A stretch of 64,000 bases of DNA from an uncultured Methanobrevibacter sp. (GTDB taxonomy: Archaea; Methanobacteriota; Methanobacteria; Methanobacteriales; Methanobacteriaceae), in NCBI RefSeq assembly GCF_900314695.1, contig NZ_OMWD01000006.1, positions 16,297 through 80,296 on the forward strand, written 5' to 3'. The position numbers and the translations under genes are program-made. Below are positions 25,786-34,289 of the stretch, in pieces. The notes below the pieces were generated by a model. That model was not told the DNA's origin. It did not search any database and saw nothing but the letters and a program-made list of their open reading frames with translations. The stretch's first letter is position 1; every line of letters begins with the position of its first letter.

Positions 25786-26460
25786 ATGGCAAGTAAGGTA
25801 CTTAGAATTATTTTAATTGTTGTATTATTTATTATATTCTTTGAAGTGGGACTTGTTAGTTCATATACCATTGTAACTTCCGAAGCTCCTAATGTTCAAG
25901 GGCTGATAGATATGCAAATTTCAAAAATAGCTGGAATGTTTACTCCAGAAAAAGTAAATAATATGTTAATTAAAGATCCAAGTCCTGTTAACATTACTAA
26001 TAAAAAAGATGTAGCCTTGAAGATGGAGTCAATGTCGCAGGTCGATGGTGTTAATGTTGATTCTATGAATGTTACAACTTACGATGACACTAGTAAAGGC
26101 AATTTTACAGTAACTATAGAAGCTTTAGGTTATGCATCTCCTAATTCAAACTCAGGACAAATTGTTATTAGTAAAGTCCCATCCTATAAGATTATAGCAA
26201 AAGGAAATGCATCCTACAAGGAAAATGGACTTACAGTTGATGAAAGGACAATAGTAATAAATTCAATCTTAAAATTGCATAATAAAACTGGTGATACATC
26301 ATACACTAATTATAACAGCAGTAACAGTTATAATACTGCATACACTGATTACAGCGGCAGCAGTAACAGTTATAATACTGCATATACTGATTATAGTAGT
26401 AGCGGCAGTAGTAGCAGTAGTAGCAGTAGTAGTGGCGGCAGCAGTAACAATAGCTATTAG
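25786..26460 (+). CDS. Secreted or membrane-anchored protein with Ser/Tyr-rich tail
   Basis: A 224-residue protein of unknown family. It has one N-terminal membrane helix (VLRIILIVVLFIIFFEVGLV), then an ~140-residue extracytoplasmic domain with Asn-X-Ser/Thr sites, and a low-complexity tail with two copies of SNSYNTAYTDYS followed by a run of Ser and Gly. The tail's serines use AGY codons almost only, as expected from a slipping repeat. I prefer the ATG at 25786 (GTGAT just upstream) to the one at 25771. It precedes cbiH by 18 bases but need not be related to it. Confidence 0.7.
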   Translation: MASKVLRIILIVVLFIIFFEVGLVSSYTIVTSEAPNVQGLIDMQISKIAGMFTPEKVNNMLIKDPSPVNITNKKDVALKMESMSQVDGVNVDSMNVTTYDDTSKGNFTVTIEALGYASPNSNSGQIVISKVPSYKIIAKGNASYKENGLTVDERTIVINSILKLHNKTGDTSYTNYNSSNSYNTAYTDYSGSSNSYNTAYTDYSSSGSSSSSSSSSGGSSNNSY

Positions 26461-26478
26461 TTATATTAGGTTGATACA

Positions 26479-27552
26479 ATGATTAATGTAATTGGAATTG
26501 GTCAGAATAGGGATAACATGACCTTGGGGGCTATTAAAGCCATCGAGGAATCTGATGTTATTATAGGTTATAAAAAATATATTAATCAGATTGAGGATTT
26601 AATTTCCGGTAAGGAAGTTATCAAAAAAGGAATGGGCGATGAGATAGCGAGAGCTGAATTTGCCATTCAAAAAAGTCTTGATGGCCAAACAGTTTCATTA
26701 ATTAGTTCTGGAGACCCTGGTGTTTTTGGAATGGCCAACGTATTGTATCAGATTGTTAGTAAATATGATGATGTTGAAATTAAGGTTTATCCTGGAGTAT
26801 CCGCTTTGAATTATGCTTCCAGTCACTTAGGAGCACCGTTGCATGATTTTGCAGCTATCAGCTTAAGCAATATATTGACTCCACTTTCCGAGATAGAAAA
26901 GAAATTAAGGTATGCGCTTGAGGCTAACTTAATAGTTGCTGTATATAATCCAATTAGTAAAACACGTAAAGAACCATTCAGAAGATTTAAACAATGTGTT
27001 TTAGATATTAAAGGTGAAAATGCATTAATTGGTATTATTGATAGTACGTATGAGCCTCCAAAAGCAACAATCGTTAAACTTAAAGATTTAACAGAAGACA
27101 TTGTTAACATGTCTTGTACATTAATAGTCGGAAACGATTTGACTTATGAGCAGGATGGAAAACTTGTAACACCTAGAGGATATGTTATAAGGTCTAAAAT
27201 TCATCCATTATCACAAAATCATTATGAAAAATTTTTAAATGGCGAAATTGCACATGGACCTAACCGTGAATGTGAGTTCTATCCATGTCACTATGAAGGT
27301 CAGTACTGTGATTTCTGTTATTGTCCATTTTATCCATGCGGAGATTCTTCAACTGGCGGGGAATGGATTAAAGGCAAAGGCGTTTGGAACTGTAAGGAAT
27401 GTATGTGGTTACACGATAAAGAGACAGTTGAATGCTTAAGAGAACCTTTAGAAAACATTTTAGAAGAAGTTGAAGATTTGAAATCAAAGAAAAAAACATT
27501 ATTGAAACTTAGAAAAGCATGTTTATTGCATGTCAATCCAAACGACTTATGA
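26479..27552 (+). CDS. cbiH: Precorrin-3B C17-methyltransferase with Cys-rich tail
   Basis: A 357-residue fusion. Residues 1-240 are the CbiH/CobJ SAM-dependent methyltransferase, which methylates C17 and contracts the corrin ring: INVIGIGQNRDNMTLGAI, SSGDPGVFGMANVLY, VYPGVSALNYASS, VAVYNPISKTRKEPF. Residues about 252-305 form a cysteine-rich metal-binding domain (CEFYPCHYEGQYCDFCYCPF and WNCKECMWLH), the small Cys-rich domain (PF04071-like) often attached to archaeal CbiH. A coiled helical tail follows. Cluster with cbiB and cbiG upstream. Confidence 0.92.
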   Translation: MINVIGIGQNRDNMTLGAIKAIEESDVIIGYKKYINQIEDLISGKEVIKKGMGDEIARAEFAIQKSLDGQTVSLISSGDPGVFGMANVLYQIVSKYDDVEIKVYPGVSALNYASSHLGAPLHDFAAISLSNILTPLSEIEKKLRYALEANLIVAVYNPISKTRKEPFRRFKQCVLDIKGENALIGIIDSTYEPPKATIVKLKDLTEDIVNMSCTLIVGNDLTYEQDGKLVTPRGYVIRSKIHPLSQNHYEKFLNGEIAHGPNRECEFYPCHYEGQYCDFCYCPFYPCGDSSTGGEWIKGKGVWNCKECMWLHDKETVECLREPLENILEEVEDLKSKKKTLLKLRKACLLHVNPNDL

Positions 27553-27562
27553 GGTAATTTAA

Positions 27563-28156
27563 TTGTCAATCAAAAATCTTTTAATTGAAATGAAGAACAT
27601 GTCGGAATTAATGGTTGATTTAGCTTATTCCGCTGTATTGTTCAACAGTAAGACTGCTGCTGAGGAAGTCATTACATTAGAAAATGAAGTCAATGCAATG
27701 AATTATGAAATTAAAAAAGAATCATTAGTTGCTGCCAGATCATATGAAGATGCTGAAAAATTAACAGCATTACTTGAAATTGCCGAAGCTACAGAAAGTA
27801 TGGCAAATGCAGCAAAAGATTTAGCTGATTTAGTATTAACTGGTTTTAAACCACATCCAGTATTTAAAATGGTTATGGAAGAATCCGATAAAAGTATTGT
27901 TAGAGTTACTATAGATGACTCATCAGAATTAGCTAATAATACATTAGGTGATTTGCTTTTAGTGAATCGTACAGGTATGAGAGTAATTTCTATTAGACGA
28001 GGTGTATCCTGGATTTACGGTCCGGATAAGAATACAATGCTTTTAGCAGGTGACACATTAATTTTAAAAGGAACAGATGAGGGCGCTGATTTGCTTGAAA
28101 AATTAGCTGCAGGAACTTGTTCATTAGATGACATTCCAGATGAATTAGAAGAATAA
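27563..28156 (+). CDS. PhoU-like / TrkA-C domain regulatory protein
   Basis: A 197-residue cytoplasmic protein. The N-terminal ~100 residues are helical and PhoU-like (ELMVDLAYSAVLFNSKTAAEEVITLENEVN). The C-terminal ~90 residues are an RCK-C/TrkA-C ligand domain (NNTLGDLLLVNRTGMRVISI, LLAGDTLILKG). The start is TTG with GAGGT ten bases upstream. Such proteins are annotated in methanogens as potassium channel-associated and are usually followed by an SLC41/MgtE-like transporter, as here; it probably gates that transporter in response to a small ligand. Confidence 0.85.
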   Translation: MSIKNLLIEMKNMSELMVDLAYSAVLFNSKTAAEEVITLENEVNAMNYEIKKESLVAARSYEDAEKLTALLEIAEATESMANAAKDLADLVLTGFKPHPVFKMVMEESDKSIVRVTIDDSSELANNTLGDLLLVNRTGMRVISIRRGVSWIYGPDKNTMLLAGDTLILKGTDEGADLLEKLAAGTCSLDDIPDELEE

Positions 28157-28201
28157 TTATAGAATATTGAGTGATAAAAATGATTAAGGGTAGTGATATT
28201 T

Positions 28202-29464
28202 GTGAAAAGCAAACAGAAGAAGATTCGCAGTTCACTATCTACTCAAGCGTTCTCTGATTTTTACGGAGAACATAAATCTATTTTAAAAGAAGGATTAATC
28301 GCTCTTTTAATTTGTGCTATTGGTGATTTAATAGCAGGTATTATTTTAGGTAAAATGACCTTTTTCCTTGAAACATTTCCGGGATTGTTAGTAATGATTC
28401 CTGGTGCTATTGGGATGAGGGGAAATATTTTTGGTTCTTTTGCTTCAAGATTATCAACCAACCTCCACATTGGTATAATATCACCTAAGTTTGAAAGGTC
28501 AGAAGAATTAAATCACAACATATTTTCTTCTTTTGTATTAACTTTAGTTCTATCTTTATTTTTGGGTATCGTTGCTAATTTAATGTGTTTGTTATTACAT
28601 TATCCTGCAATGTCATTGATAGATTTCATTTTGATTAGCGTAATTGCAGGTGTTATTTCAAATTTAATAATGTTGCCGATAACCATGTTCATATCATTTA
28701 AAAGCTTTCAGCATGGTTGGGATCCAGACAACATTACAAGTCCAATAATTGCTGCATTCGGTGATTTGTTTACTTTGCCAGCTATTATTATGTCTCTTTT
28801 TATATTGCAGCTGTTAAGTGTCAATTGGATTATAAAAGATGCAGCACTTATCGTTATATTTTTAATTGTAATAGTATCATTTATTTACTGCTACAGATTA
28901 TCATATGAGACTAAAACAATTCTATCACAATCCACTCCTGTTTTGCTTTTATGCTCCTTTTTAGGATGTTCTGCAGGAGGAATATTAAATGGTGCGGTTG
29001 AAACATTGCTCTCCAATCCAAGTCTGTTGACATTGATACCATTGTTTTCAGGAGAATGCGGAAGCTTAATTAGTATTTTGGGAGCAAGACTATCATCAGG
29101 AATTCATTCTGGTTTAGTGGAGCCAATAAGAAAGCCTGAGGGAGAAGCTTTGCATAACTTTGCAGTCTGTTTTATTTTAGCCATTGTCATTTTCCCATTT
29201 ATAGGAATACTCGCTGAAGGTTCATCTTTGGTATTTGGCGTTACTGGAGTCGGATTTGAAAAAATAATTCCAATTTCTGCATTGTCCGGACTTATTTTAG
29301 TCACTATAATGGTATTTTTAGTCTATTATATTTCAATAACCTCCTACAATCATAATTTAGACCCGGATAATATTGTAATTCCAATTTCAACAAGCGTTAC
29401 AGATTCAATTTCAAGTCTGATTTTGATTTCCGTGTCACTGATGTTGTTAAGCATTTTTATTTAA
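28202..29464 (+). CDS. MgtE-like (SLC41-type) divalent cation transporter
   Basis: A ~420-residue integral membrane protein built from two homologous halves, each with a copy of the MgtE membrane-domain signature: LLVMIPGAIGMRGNIFGSFA near residue 65 and LIPLFSGECGSLISILGARL near residue 280. About ten hydrophobic segments. The bacterial MgtE N- and CBS domains are absent, as in SLC41/archaeal forms. The start is uncertain: GTG at 28202 has AAGGG about 12 bases upstream, while GTG at 28193 is too close to it. It probably works with the TrkA-C protein encoded before it, likely moving Mg2+ or another divalent ion. Confidence 0.85.
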   Translation: MKSKQKKIRSSLSTQAFSDFYGEHKSILKEGLIALLICAIGDLIAGIILGKMTFFLETFPGLLVMIPGAIGMRGNIFGSFASRLSTNLHIGIISPKFERSEELNHNIFSSFVLTLVLSLFLGIVANLMCLLLHYPAMSLIDFILISVIAGVISNLIMLPITMFISFKSFQHGWDPDNITSPIIAAFGDLFTLPAIIMSLFILQLLSVNWIIKDAALIVIFLIVIVSFIYCYRLSYETKTILSQSTPVLLLCSFLGCSAGGILNGAVETLLSNPSLLTLIPLFSGECGSLISILGARLSSGIHSGLVEPIRKPEGEALHNFAVCFILAIVIFPFIGILAEGSSLVFGVTGVGFEKIIPISALSGLILVTIMVFLVYYISITSYNHNLDPDNIVIPISTSVTDSISSLILISVSLMLLSIFI

Positions 29465-29470
29465 TTAAAT

Positions 29471-30337
29471 CTAATACCAGGCCTTTAAGATAAATTCGCA
29501 GTCATTAGTTCTAAAGTAATCATAGTTTATATTGTTTTCATCAAATCTTTTTGGAAGTTGAACAAGCACAGCCTTTGCATTGGGCTTGTCAAAGTGAATG
29601 AAGATTATGGCGCTCGTATCGTCATAGAACTCAATTTTATTGTTCAAATAGATTTCATCATATCTTACCGGTTCCCATGATTTATCTTTAACGAGCCTTG
29701 TTGAACCCATAAAATAGTTTAAATCATATTTTTCATCTTCATCAATGAGTAAATAGTAGTCAAATGCTCTTAAATTTCCTTTGAATACTTTAAAATAATC
29801 ACAGCTATGGGAATTTTGGTCATGATTGCGATTGCATTTACCGTCATTTTGAAAATCCTTTAAAACATATTTTTTGAAAAAGTCACATTTTACCATCCTA
29901 TTTACTGAATGAATTTTATTTGAAGATTCATCATTTCCAATTTTTACACTTGAAATACTACTCTCCTTTGGAATCAGTTCAATCGATGTTTTGATTTTGG
30001 AGTTGAAGAGGTTTTTCGTTACAAACTTGTTGTAGTCACTTCCCATTGCAAGTAATTTAGCATAAGAAACACTATTTGGAATAACCTGTCCTTCTTCATT
30101 AACAATTGCAAGACCGGGAGTTCCTTTTTTATTTACTTCCCAATTTGGAGGAGTTCCTGGATTGTTTATTAGATTGACTACAGATTCTTCAAGCAGTGTT
30201 TGAATATGTTCGTTTTCACTTTGTCTTACTATTTTTTCTGTACTGATTTCATTCAAGGAAAGAACGATTCCCATCACCATTAAAAGGATTATTATAATGA
30301 CCCCTATTTCAAGTGTAACATTTCCCTTATTATCCAT
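29471..30337 (-). CDS. Pilin-like secreted protein (downstream of a pair)
   Basis: A 288-residue protein. MDNKGNVTLEIGVIIIILLM is a class III (prepilin-like) signal: short charged head, Gly before the cut, Glu at +5, then a long hydrophobic helix. The remaining ~260 residues would lie outside the cell and include five Cys (CDFFKKY, GKCNR, HSCDY, NDCEF). No known family recognised. The ATG at 30337 follows GAGTGA and overlaps the upstream gene by eight bases; a TTG five codons earlier is less likely. Two origin-box-like words lie inside this gene. Confidence 0.7.
   Translation of the reverse strand: MDNKGNVTLEIGVIIIILLMVMGIVLSLNEISTEKIVRQSENEHIQTLLEESVVNLINNPGTPPNWEVNKKGTPGLAIVNEEGQVIPNSVSYAKLLAMGSDYNKFVTKNLFNSKIKTSIELIPKESSISSVKIGNDESSNKIHSVNRMVKCDFFKKYVLKDFQNDGKCNRNHDQNSHSCDYFKVFKGNLRAFDYYLLIDEDEKYDLNYFMGSTRLVKDKSWEPVRYDEIYLNNKIEFYDDTSAIIFIHFDKPNAKAVLVQLPKRFDENNINYDYFRTNDCEFILKAWY
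29943..29955 (+). other. Origin-box sequence inside a coding region
   Basis: TTTACACTTGAAA, an exact match to the 13-bp origin box, followed by TACTACTCTCC. It lies within the pilin-like gene, about 10 kb from the origin. Confidence 0.4.
30307..30319 (-). other. Second origin-box sequence near the start of the pilin-like gene
   Basis: TTTCAAGTGTAAC, 12 of 13 matches to the origin box, in the opposite orientation to the copy at 29943 and 364 bp from it. Confidence 0.35.
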
Positions 30338-31274
30338 TCTCTTCACTCCCAAGACCGTATTTTTTCTTATGGGATGAATCTAAAATCAGGCTGTTCCAAT
30401 CATCCGGGTTTATTTTTTCACCATTATAATGATCTGAAAAGACTACATGGTCACTACAGGATAATGATTCGTTTTTAAGTGGCGTATGTGTTTGAATAAA
30501 TACTTCCATACCATAATGAGGACATTTTCCTTTTCCTTCAAGTCTACATAAATAACAGCTTCCGTCAGCACTTTCATGGAAATATCCTTTGTCTAAACAA
30601 TCTTTCAATACTCCCGGGTCTCCATGATGAATATAAGGGTCATATGGGCATTTTTTGATATACAATGGTGCAGTTGCTTCAATGTATGATTCAGGTGATT
30701 TCAAATGATGCAAGACCATATATCCTGCTATTGCATTTTTGTAGTGAATTTTATTGTCATATGTTAAAATTCCGGAAGCTATTGTTAATTTTGCAAGTGG
30801 CAGTGGATCTCTTAAACCCTCTATCGATGCATTTTTTTCTATGGTATTTGAGTATTTAATGTCATCCTTTTTCACGTTTAATTTTACTTTGAAGAGTATT
30901 TTCCAGGGAGTTTCTGTGTTTTCAACTGATAATACTTCTGATGAGATATCCACTCCATATTTTTTTTCTAATTCCTTATTTTTTTCTTTTAATATATTAT
31001 TCAAATTTTTTTTAATCTGATTTTTGCTGTTGAAAACGGGCAAACCGTTGTATACCTTTTGTGTAGCTTCAGCTATTGCATCCCTTCCAAGAACTTCCAG
31101 ATTTCTCGAATAGTCGTCAATAATATATTTGAAATTATTATTTGATTTTAATTCGATATTTCCATTTTCAATGTAATTTATACTTGTTATTATAAAAATT
31201 GATATTAATAACAAGGATACAATTAAAATGGCTACACTACCTACTAACATATTGCCTTTAGAGTCAATTTTCAT
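30330..31274 (-). CDS. Pilin-like secreted protein (upstream of a pair)
   Basis: A 314-residue protein. MKIDSKGNMLVGSVAILIVSLLLISIF is a type IV pilin-like or signal-anchor N-terminus, with SKGN before the hydrophobic helix as in its neighbour's NKGN. The extracytoplasmic part contains a Cys-rich segment (KKCPYDP, LKDCLDKG, GSCYLCRLEGKGKCPHYG) that could bind metal or form disulphides, and the C-terminus is hydrophilic. No family recognised. Eight-base overlap with the next gene means the two products are probably made in equal amount and may form a complex. No pilus ATPase or membrane platform gene is nearby. Confidence 0.7.
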   Translation of the reverse strand: MKIDSKGNMLVGSVAILIVSLLLISIFIITSINYIENGNIELKSNNNFKYIIDDYSRNLEVLGRDAIAEATQKVYNGLPVFNSKNQIKKNLNNILKEKNKELEKKYGVDISSEVLSVENTETPWKILFKVKLNVKKDDIKYSNTIEKNASIEGLRDPLPLAKLTIASGILTYDNKIHYKNAIAGYMVLHHLKSPESYIEATAPLYIKKCPYDPYIHHGDPGVLKDCLDKGYFHESADGSCYLCRLEGKGKCPHYGMEVFIQTHTPLKNESLSCSDHVVFSDHYNGEKINPDDWNSLILDSSHKKKYGLGSEENG

Positions 31275-31446
31275 AATATTTAACTTGACAATGTTTTTAT
31301 TAATTTATTTCTCAACTGCGACTCCATGATTCTGCATAAATGTGTATTACATTTTTTGAAATTAAGTGAAAATAGTAATAAAAAAAATACTTATTTATAT
31401 TATTGATTAGAAACTATACTTATTAGAAAATATATGGAGGATTTAC

Positions 31447-31845
31447 ATGTCAGATACTGTAAGAACATGGCGTCATATACAACAAAGATACAATCTTATT
31501 GGTACCAAATGTACCACCTGTGGAGAATTATTCTTCCCATCTCGTGTAGTTTGTCCTAATTGTAGAAGAAAAGGAAATCTTGAACCTTTCCAATTTTCAG
31601 GAAAAGGTAAAATTCACACATTTTCAGTAATCAGATCCGCACCTGATAACTTTAAAAAATCAGCTCCTTATGCTGTAGCTGTTGTTGAACTTGAAGAAGG
31701 TGCTAAATTAACTTCACAACTTGTCGACTGTGATGTTGAAGATATTGAAATCGGTGACGATGTGGAAATGGTATTTAGAAGAATCAGAGAAGATGGAGAG
31801 GATGGAGTAATCTCCTATGGATACAAATTCAAAGTTATCAAATAA
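31447..31845 (+). CDS. Zn-ribbon/OB-fold protein, DUF35 family
   Basis: A 132-residue protein with an N-terminal rubredoxin-like zinc ribbon (GTKCTTCGELFFPSRVVCPNCRR split over two CxxC pairs) and a C-terminal OB fold (GKGKIHTFSVIRSAPDNF...PYAVAVVELEEG). In archaea this DUF35 protein holds thiolase and HMG-CoA synthase in one complex that channels acetoacetyl-CoA into the mevalonate pathway; those genes are not adjacent here. SD is GGAGG. Its end overlaps the chelatase gene by 29 bases. Confidence 0.9.
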   Translation: MSDTVRTWRHIQQRYNLIGTKCTTCGELFFPSRVVCPNCRRKGNLEPFQFSGKGKIHTFSVIRSAPDNFKKSAPYAVAVVELEEGAKLTSQLVDCDVEDIEIGDDVEMVFRRIREDGEDGVISYGYKFKVIK

Positions 31846-32731
31846 TACTGCTGTTATTTTAGTAAGTCATGGAAGTACATTGCCTTACGCAGAAGAAGTA
31901 TTTGTTGAAATTAAAGAGAAATTTATCAAAAAAACCGGTCTTGCAACTGAAATTGGTTATATGAAGGTTTCAGAACCTACAATTGCAGGAGCTGTTGAAA
32001 TTTTAAAAGATGAAGTTGATGATTTAGATAAAATCATAGCTTTACCTGTGTTTTTAGCTCCAGGAATTCATACCAATATTGACATTCCACAATTGTTGGG
32101 TCTCGAGCCTTTGGAAGAAGATCCAAGATGTCCGGATGGAAACTATCCTCCAGAACATTACTTGTCCATTGCTGATGATGTTGACTTTGATGGGGAAATT
32201 GAATTATTAAGTTCAATTGGGCCTCGTGATGAACTTTTGGATATTATTGATAAAAGAATCAATGAAGCATTAGCGGAATCCAAATTAGATGACAATGCTA
32301 AAACTGGAATTCTGCTTGTAACTCATGGATCAAGATTAAATTATAATAAAGAGTTTGCTACTGCATTATACGATAAGTTTGAAAAGACTTGTGATTTGCC
32401 TTCAGGTTTTGGATTTATGGAATTATGCGGTCCAAGCATTCCTGAATCAATCAATAAATTAGTTGATGAAAACGGATTGGAAAGATTGGTTGTTGTACCT
32501 ATCTTTATTGCTCCTGGAATGCACACAACTCATGATATTCCTCATATTTTAGGATTCTTGGATGACCATGAACATGAACACTCACATTCACATTCCCACG
32601 GCCATGGTCATGACCACAGTCATGATTTGACTCCTGTGGAATTTGACGGTGAAATTCTTTATCCCGAACCTATTAAAGCGGATGATATATTAATTGATAT
32701 TTTAGTTGACATGACAAATGAAAAATTATAA
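31817..32731 (+). CDS. CbiX/CfbA-type sirohydrochlorin chelatase, two-domain
   Basis: A 304-residue protein made of two CbiX-like halves. Each has the motif LVSHGSTLPYAEE / LVTHGSRLNYNKE, then IGYMKVSEPTIAGAVEIL / FGFMELCGPSIPESINKL and LPVFLAPGIHTNIDIPQLLG / VPIFIAPGMHTTHDIPHILG, with the metal-site histidines present in both. A His-rich loop (HEHEHSHSHSHGHGHDHSH) lies in the second half. CfbA in methanogens inserts Ni (or Co) into sirohydrochlorin for F430 or cobalamin, normally as a dimer of single-domain chains; this is a fused dimer. It starts at an ATG with GGAG nine bases upstream, inside the DUF35 gene's end. Confidence 0.88.
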   Translation: MDTNSKLSNNTAVILVSHGSTLPYAEEVFVEIKEKFIKKTGLATEIGYMKVSEPTIAGAVEILKDEVDDLDKIIALPVFLAPGIHTNIDIPQLLGLEPLEEDPRCPDGNYPPEHYLSIADDVDFDGEIELLSSIGPRDELLDIIDKRINEALAESKLDDNAKTGILLVTHGSRLNYNKEFATALYDKFEKTCDLPSGFGFMELCGPSIPESINKLVDENGLERLVVVPIFIAPGMHTTHDIPHILGFLDDHEHEHSHSHSHGHGHDHSHDLTPVEFDGEILYPEPIKADDILIDILVDMTNEKL

Positions 32732-32817
32732 TAATTTTTCATATATTTTTTTGAAATATTTTCTATTCAAGATAACTTAACTTAATTTAACTTAAAACTT
32801 ATAATGGATGATTAATT

Positions 32818-33300
32818 ATGTCTGATAAAAAAACAGGAATTTTATTATTATCCCATGGGTCTAGATTAGACGATGGTGAAGAAGTAATTAAAGCTTATAA
32901 AGATATGTATGCTGAAGAATTTCCAGACATGCCTGTAGAGTATGGATTTATGGAAATTAGAAAACCAGGTATTCCTGAAACTATTAATAAATTAACTTCT
33001 GAAAACGATTTGGAAAAAATTATTGTTGTACCTGTATTTGTTGCTCATGGACTTCATACTAAAAGGGATATACCTGAATTATTAGGTATTGAAAGCGATT
33101 TTGATGAAGAATCAGTATCCGGCGGTCATCATCACCACCATCACGGACATGGCCACGACCACGGACATCATCATCACCACCATCATGACCATGATGAAGA
33201 GACATTTGAATTTGATGGTGAAATCGTATTGACAGACCCATTAGGCATCGATACACGTTTATACGAAATAATTAAAGACAGAGTTTCAGATAATTTATAG
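32818..33300 (+). CDS. cfbA: Sirohydrochlorin Ni/Co-chelatase, single-domain
   Basis: A 160-residue CbiX-short/CfbA protein: LLLSHGSRLDDGEEV, YGFMEIRKPGIPETINKL, VPVFVAHGLHTKRDIPELLG, with a loop of about 20 histidines (GGHHHHHHGHGHDHGHHHHH...) in the same place as its larger neighbour. It inserts Ni2+ (F430 path) or Co2+ (cobalamin path) into sirohydrochlorin. The His tract probably stores or buffers metal. It is very close in sequence to the second half of the upstream gene, so it arose by duplication. A repeated AACTTA element lies before it. Confidence 0.88.
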   Translation: MSDKKTGILLLSHGSRLDDGEEVIKAYKDMYAEEFPDMPVEYGFMEIRKPGIPETINKLTSENDLEKIIVVPVFVAHGLHTKRDIPELLGIESDFDEESVSGGHHHHHHGHGHDHGHHHHHHHDHDEETFEFDGEIVLTDPLGIDTRLYEIIKDRVSDNL

Positions 33301-33365
33301 TTCTGAAACATTTTTTTACTTTTTTTTCTTAAGATTTATTTATATTGAAATAAATATTAATATTC

Positions 33366-34289
33366 ATGTCCCTAAAAGTCTCTGATATCGGTGAAAAGGA
33401 ACTCGTTAGATACATTATTGCTAATTCAAGATGTATTACTCCGGATGACACTGCAATAACTGCTTTTAATAATACTAATTTGATTTCAACATGTGACATG
33501 CTGATTCAATCAAGGCACTTTCCTGAAAACATGTCCTATTATGATATGGGTTTTAAAGCCGTTACTGTTAATGTAAGTGACCTTGCAGCAATGGGAGCTG
33601 AACCGTTGGGTTTTTTACTGGCAATTGCTCTTCCCAAAGATTTGGACATAGATTCATTTAAGGAAATTCTTGAAGGAGTTTTGAAAGCTTGCGATTATTA
33701 TGAAATCCCTTTAATTGGTGGGGATACTAATGAATCTTCGGAAATTATCATTACAGGCACGGCATTAGGATTGACTGAAAAGCCGATAATGAAAGATACT
33801 TATCAAAAAGGTGATTTGATAGCCGTAACCGGTGATATTGGATTAGCCGCATTGGGTTTTGAATTAAGTGATTTAGACAATATCTATCCTAAACATGCTC
33901 TAAAACCAAAAGCCAAAATAAAAGAAGGGATAATTCTTAAAGATTTTGCAACTTCGGCAACCGATATTACTGATGGGCTTGCAAGTGAACTATATGAGAT
34001 TAAAAAGGATAATTATGGATTTATGATTTATGAGGAAATGTTGGGCATTTCCGATGAATATAAAAGATTGGCAGACAATTTAAATCTGGATTACCTTGAT
34101 TTGATATTGCATGTCGGCGAGGATTTTGAATTGCTTTTTACCATATCAAAAGATAATATCGAAAAATTGCCGTTTGACTATAAAGTAATTGGTGAAGTAA
34201 CAGATTCTGATGTAGTTGAACTCACTTTGGAAAATGGATTTGTTGAAAGAATAGAAAATAGAGGTTATGAGCATTATGTTAGTGAGTAA
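33366..34289 (+). CDS. thiL: Thiamine-monophosphate kinase
   Basis: A 307-residue ATP-dependent kinase that makes thiamine diphosphate from the monophosphate, the last step of the pathway. Its PurM-like fold shows TPDDTAITAF, VNVSDLAAMGAEPLGFLLAIALPKD (split at the domain border), GGDTNES, GLAALGFEL, ATDITDGLASELYEI and VGEDFELLFT. Length is normal. The 3' end overlaps the radical SAM gene by about 14 bases, but the two functions are not clearly related. Confidence 0.93.
   Translation: MSLKVSDIGEKELVRYIIANSRCITPDDTAITAFNNTNLISTCDMLIQSRHFPENMSYYDMGFKAVTVNVSDLAAMGAEPLGFLLAIALPKDLDIDSFKEILEGVLKACDYYEIPLIGGDTNESSEIIITGTALGLTEKPIMKDTYQKGDLIAVTGDIGLAALGFELSDLDNIYPKHALKPKAKIKEGIILKDFATSATDITDGLASELYEIKKDNYGFMIYEEMLGISDEYKRLADNLNLDYLDLILHVGEDFELLFTISKDNIEKLPFDYKVIGEVTDSDVVELTLENGFVERIENRGYEHYVSE

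Noticed and set aside
26291..26482. Second open frame at the end of the Ser-rich protein gene
   Set aside because: It is only another frame of the AGY-rich repeat; the result is an Ile/Thr/Val/Ala string with no start signal.
28172..28260. ATG at 28172 in a different frame as start of a small peptide before the transporter
   Set aside because: The frame gives a short polar peptide ending after about 30 codons within the transporter gene, with no sign of conservation.
32573..33200. CRISPR-like or minisatellite character of the CAT/CAC repeats
   Set aside because: The repeats encode in-frame histidine loops of two chelatases at equivalent positions; no spacer structure.
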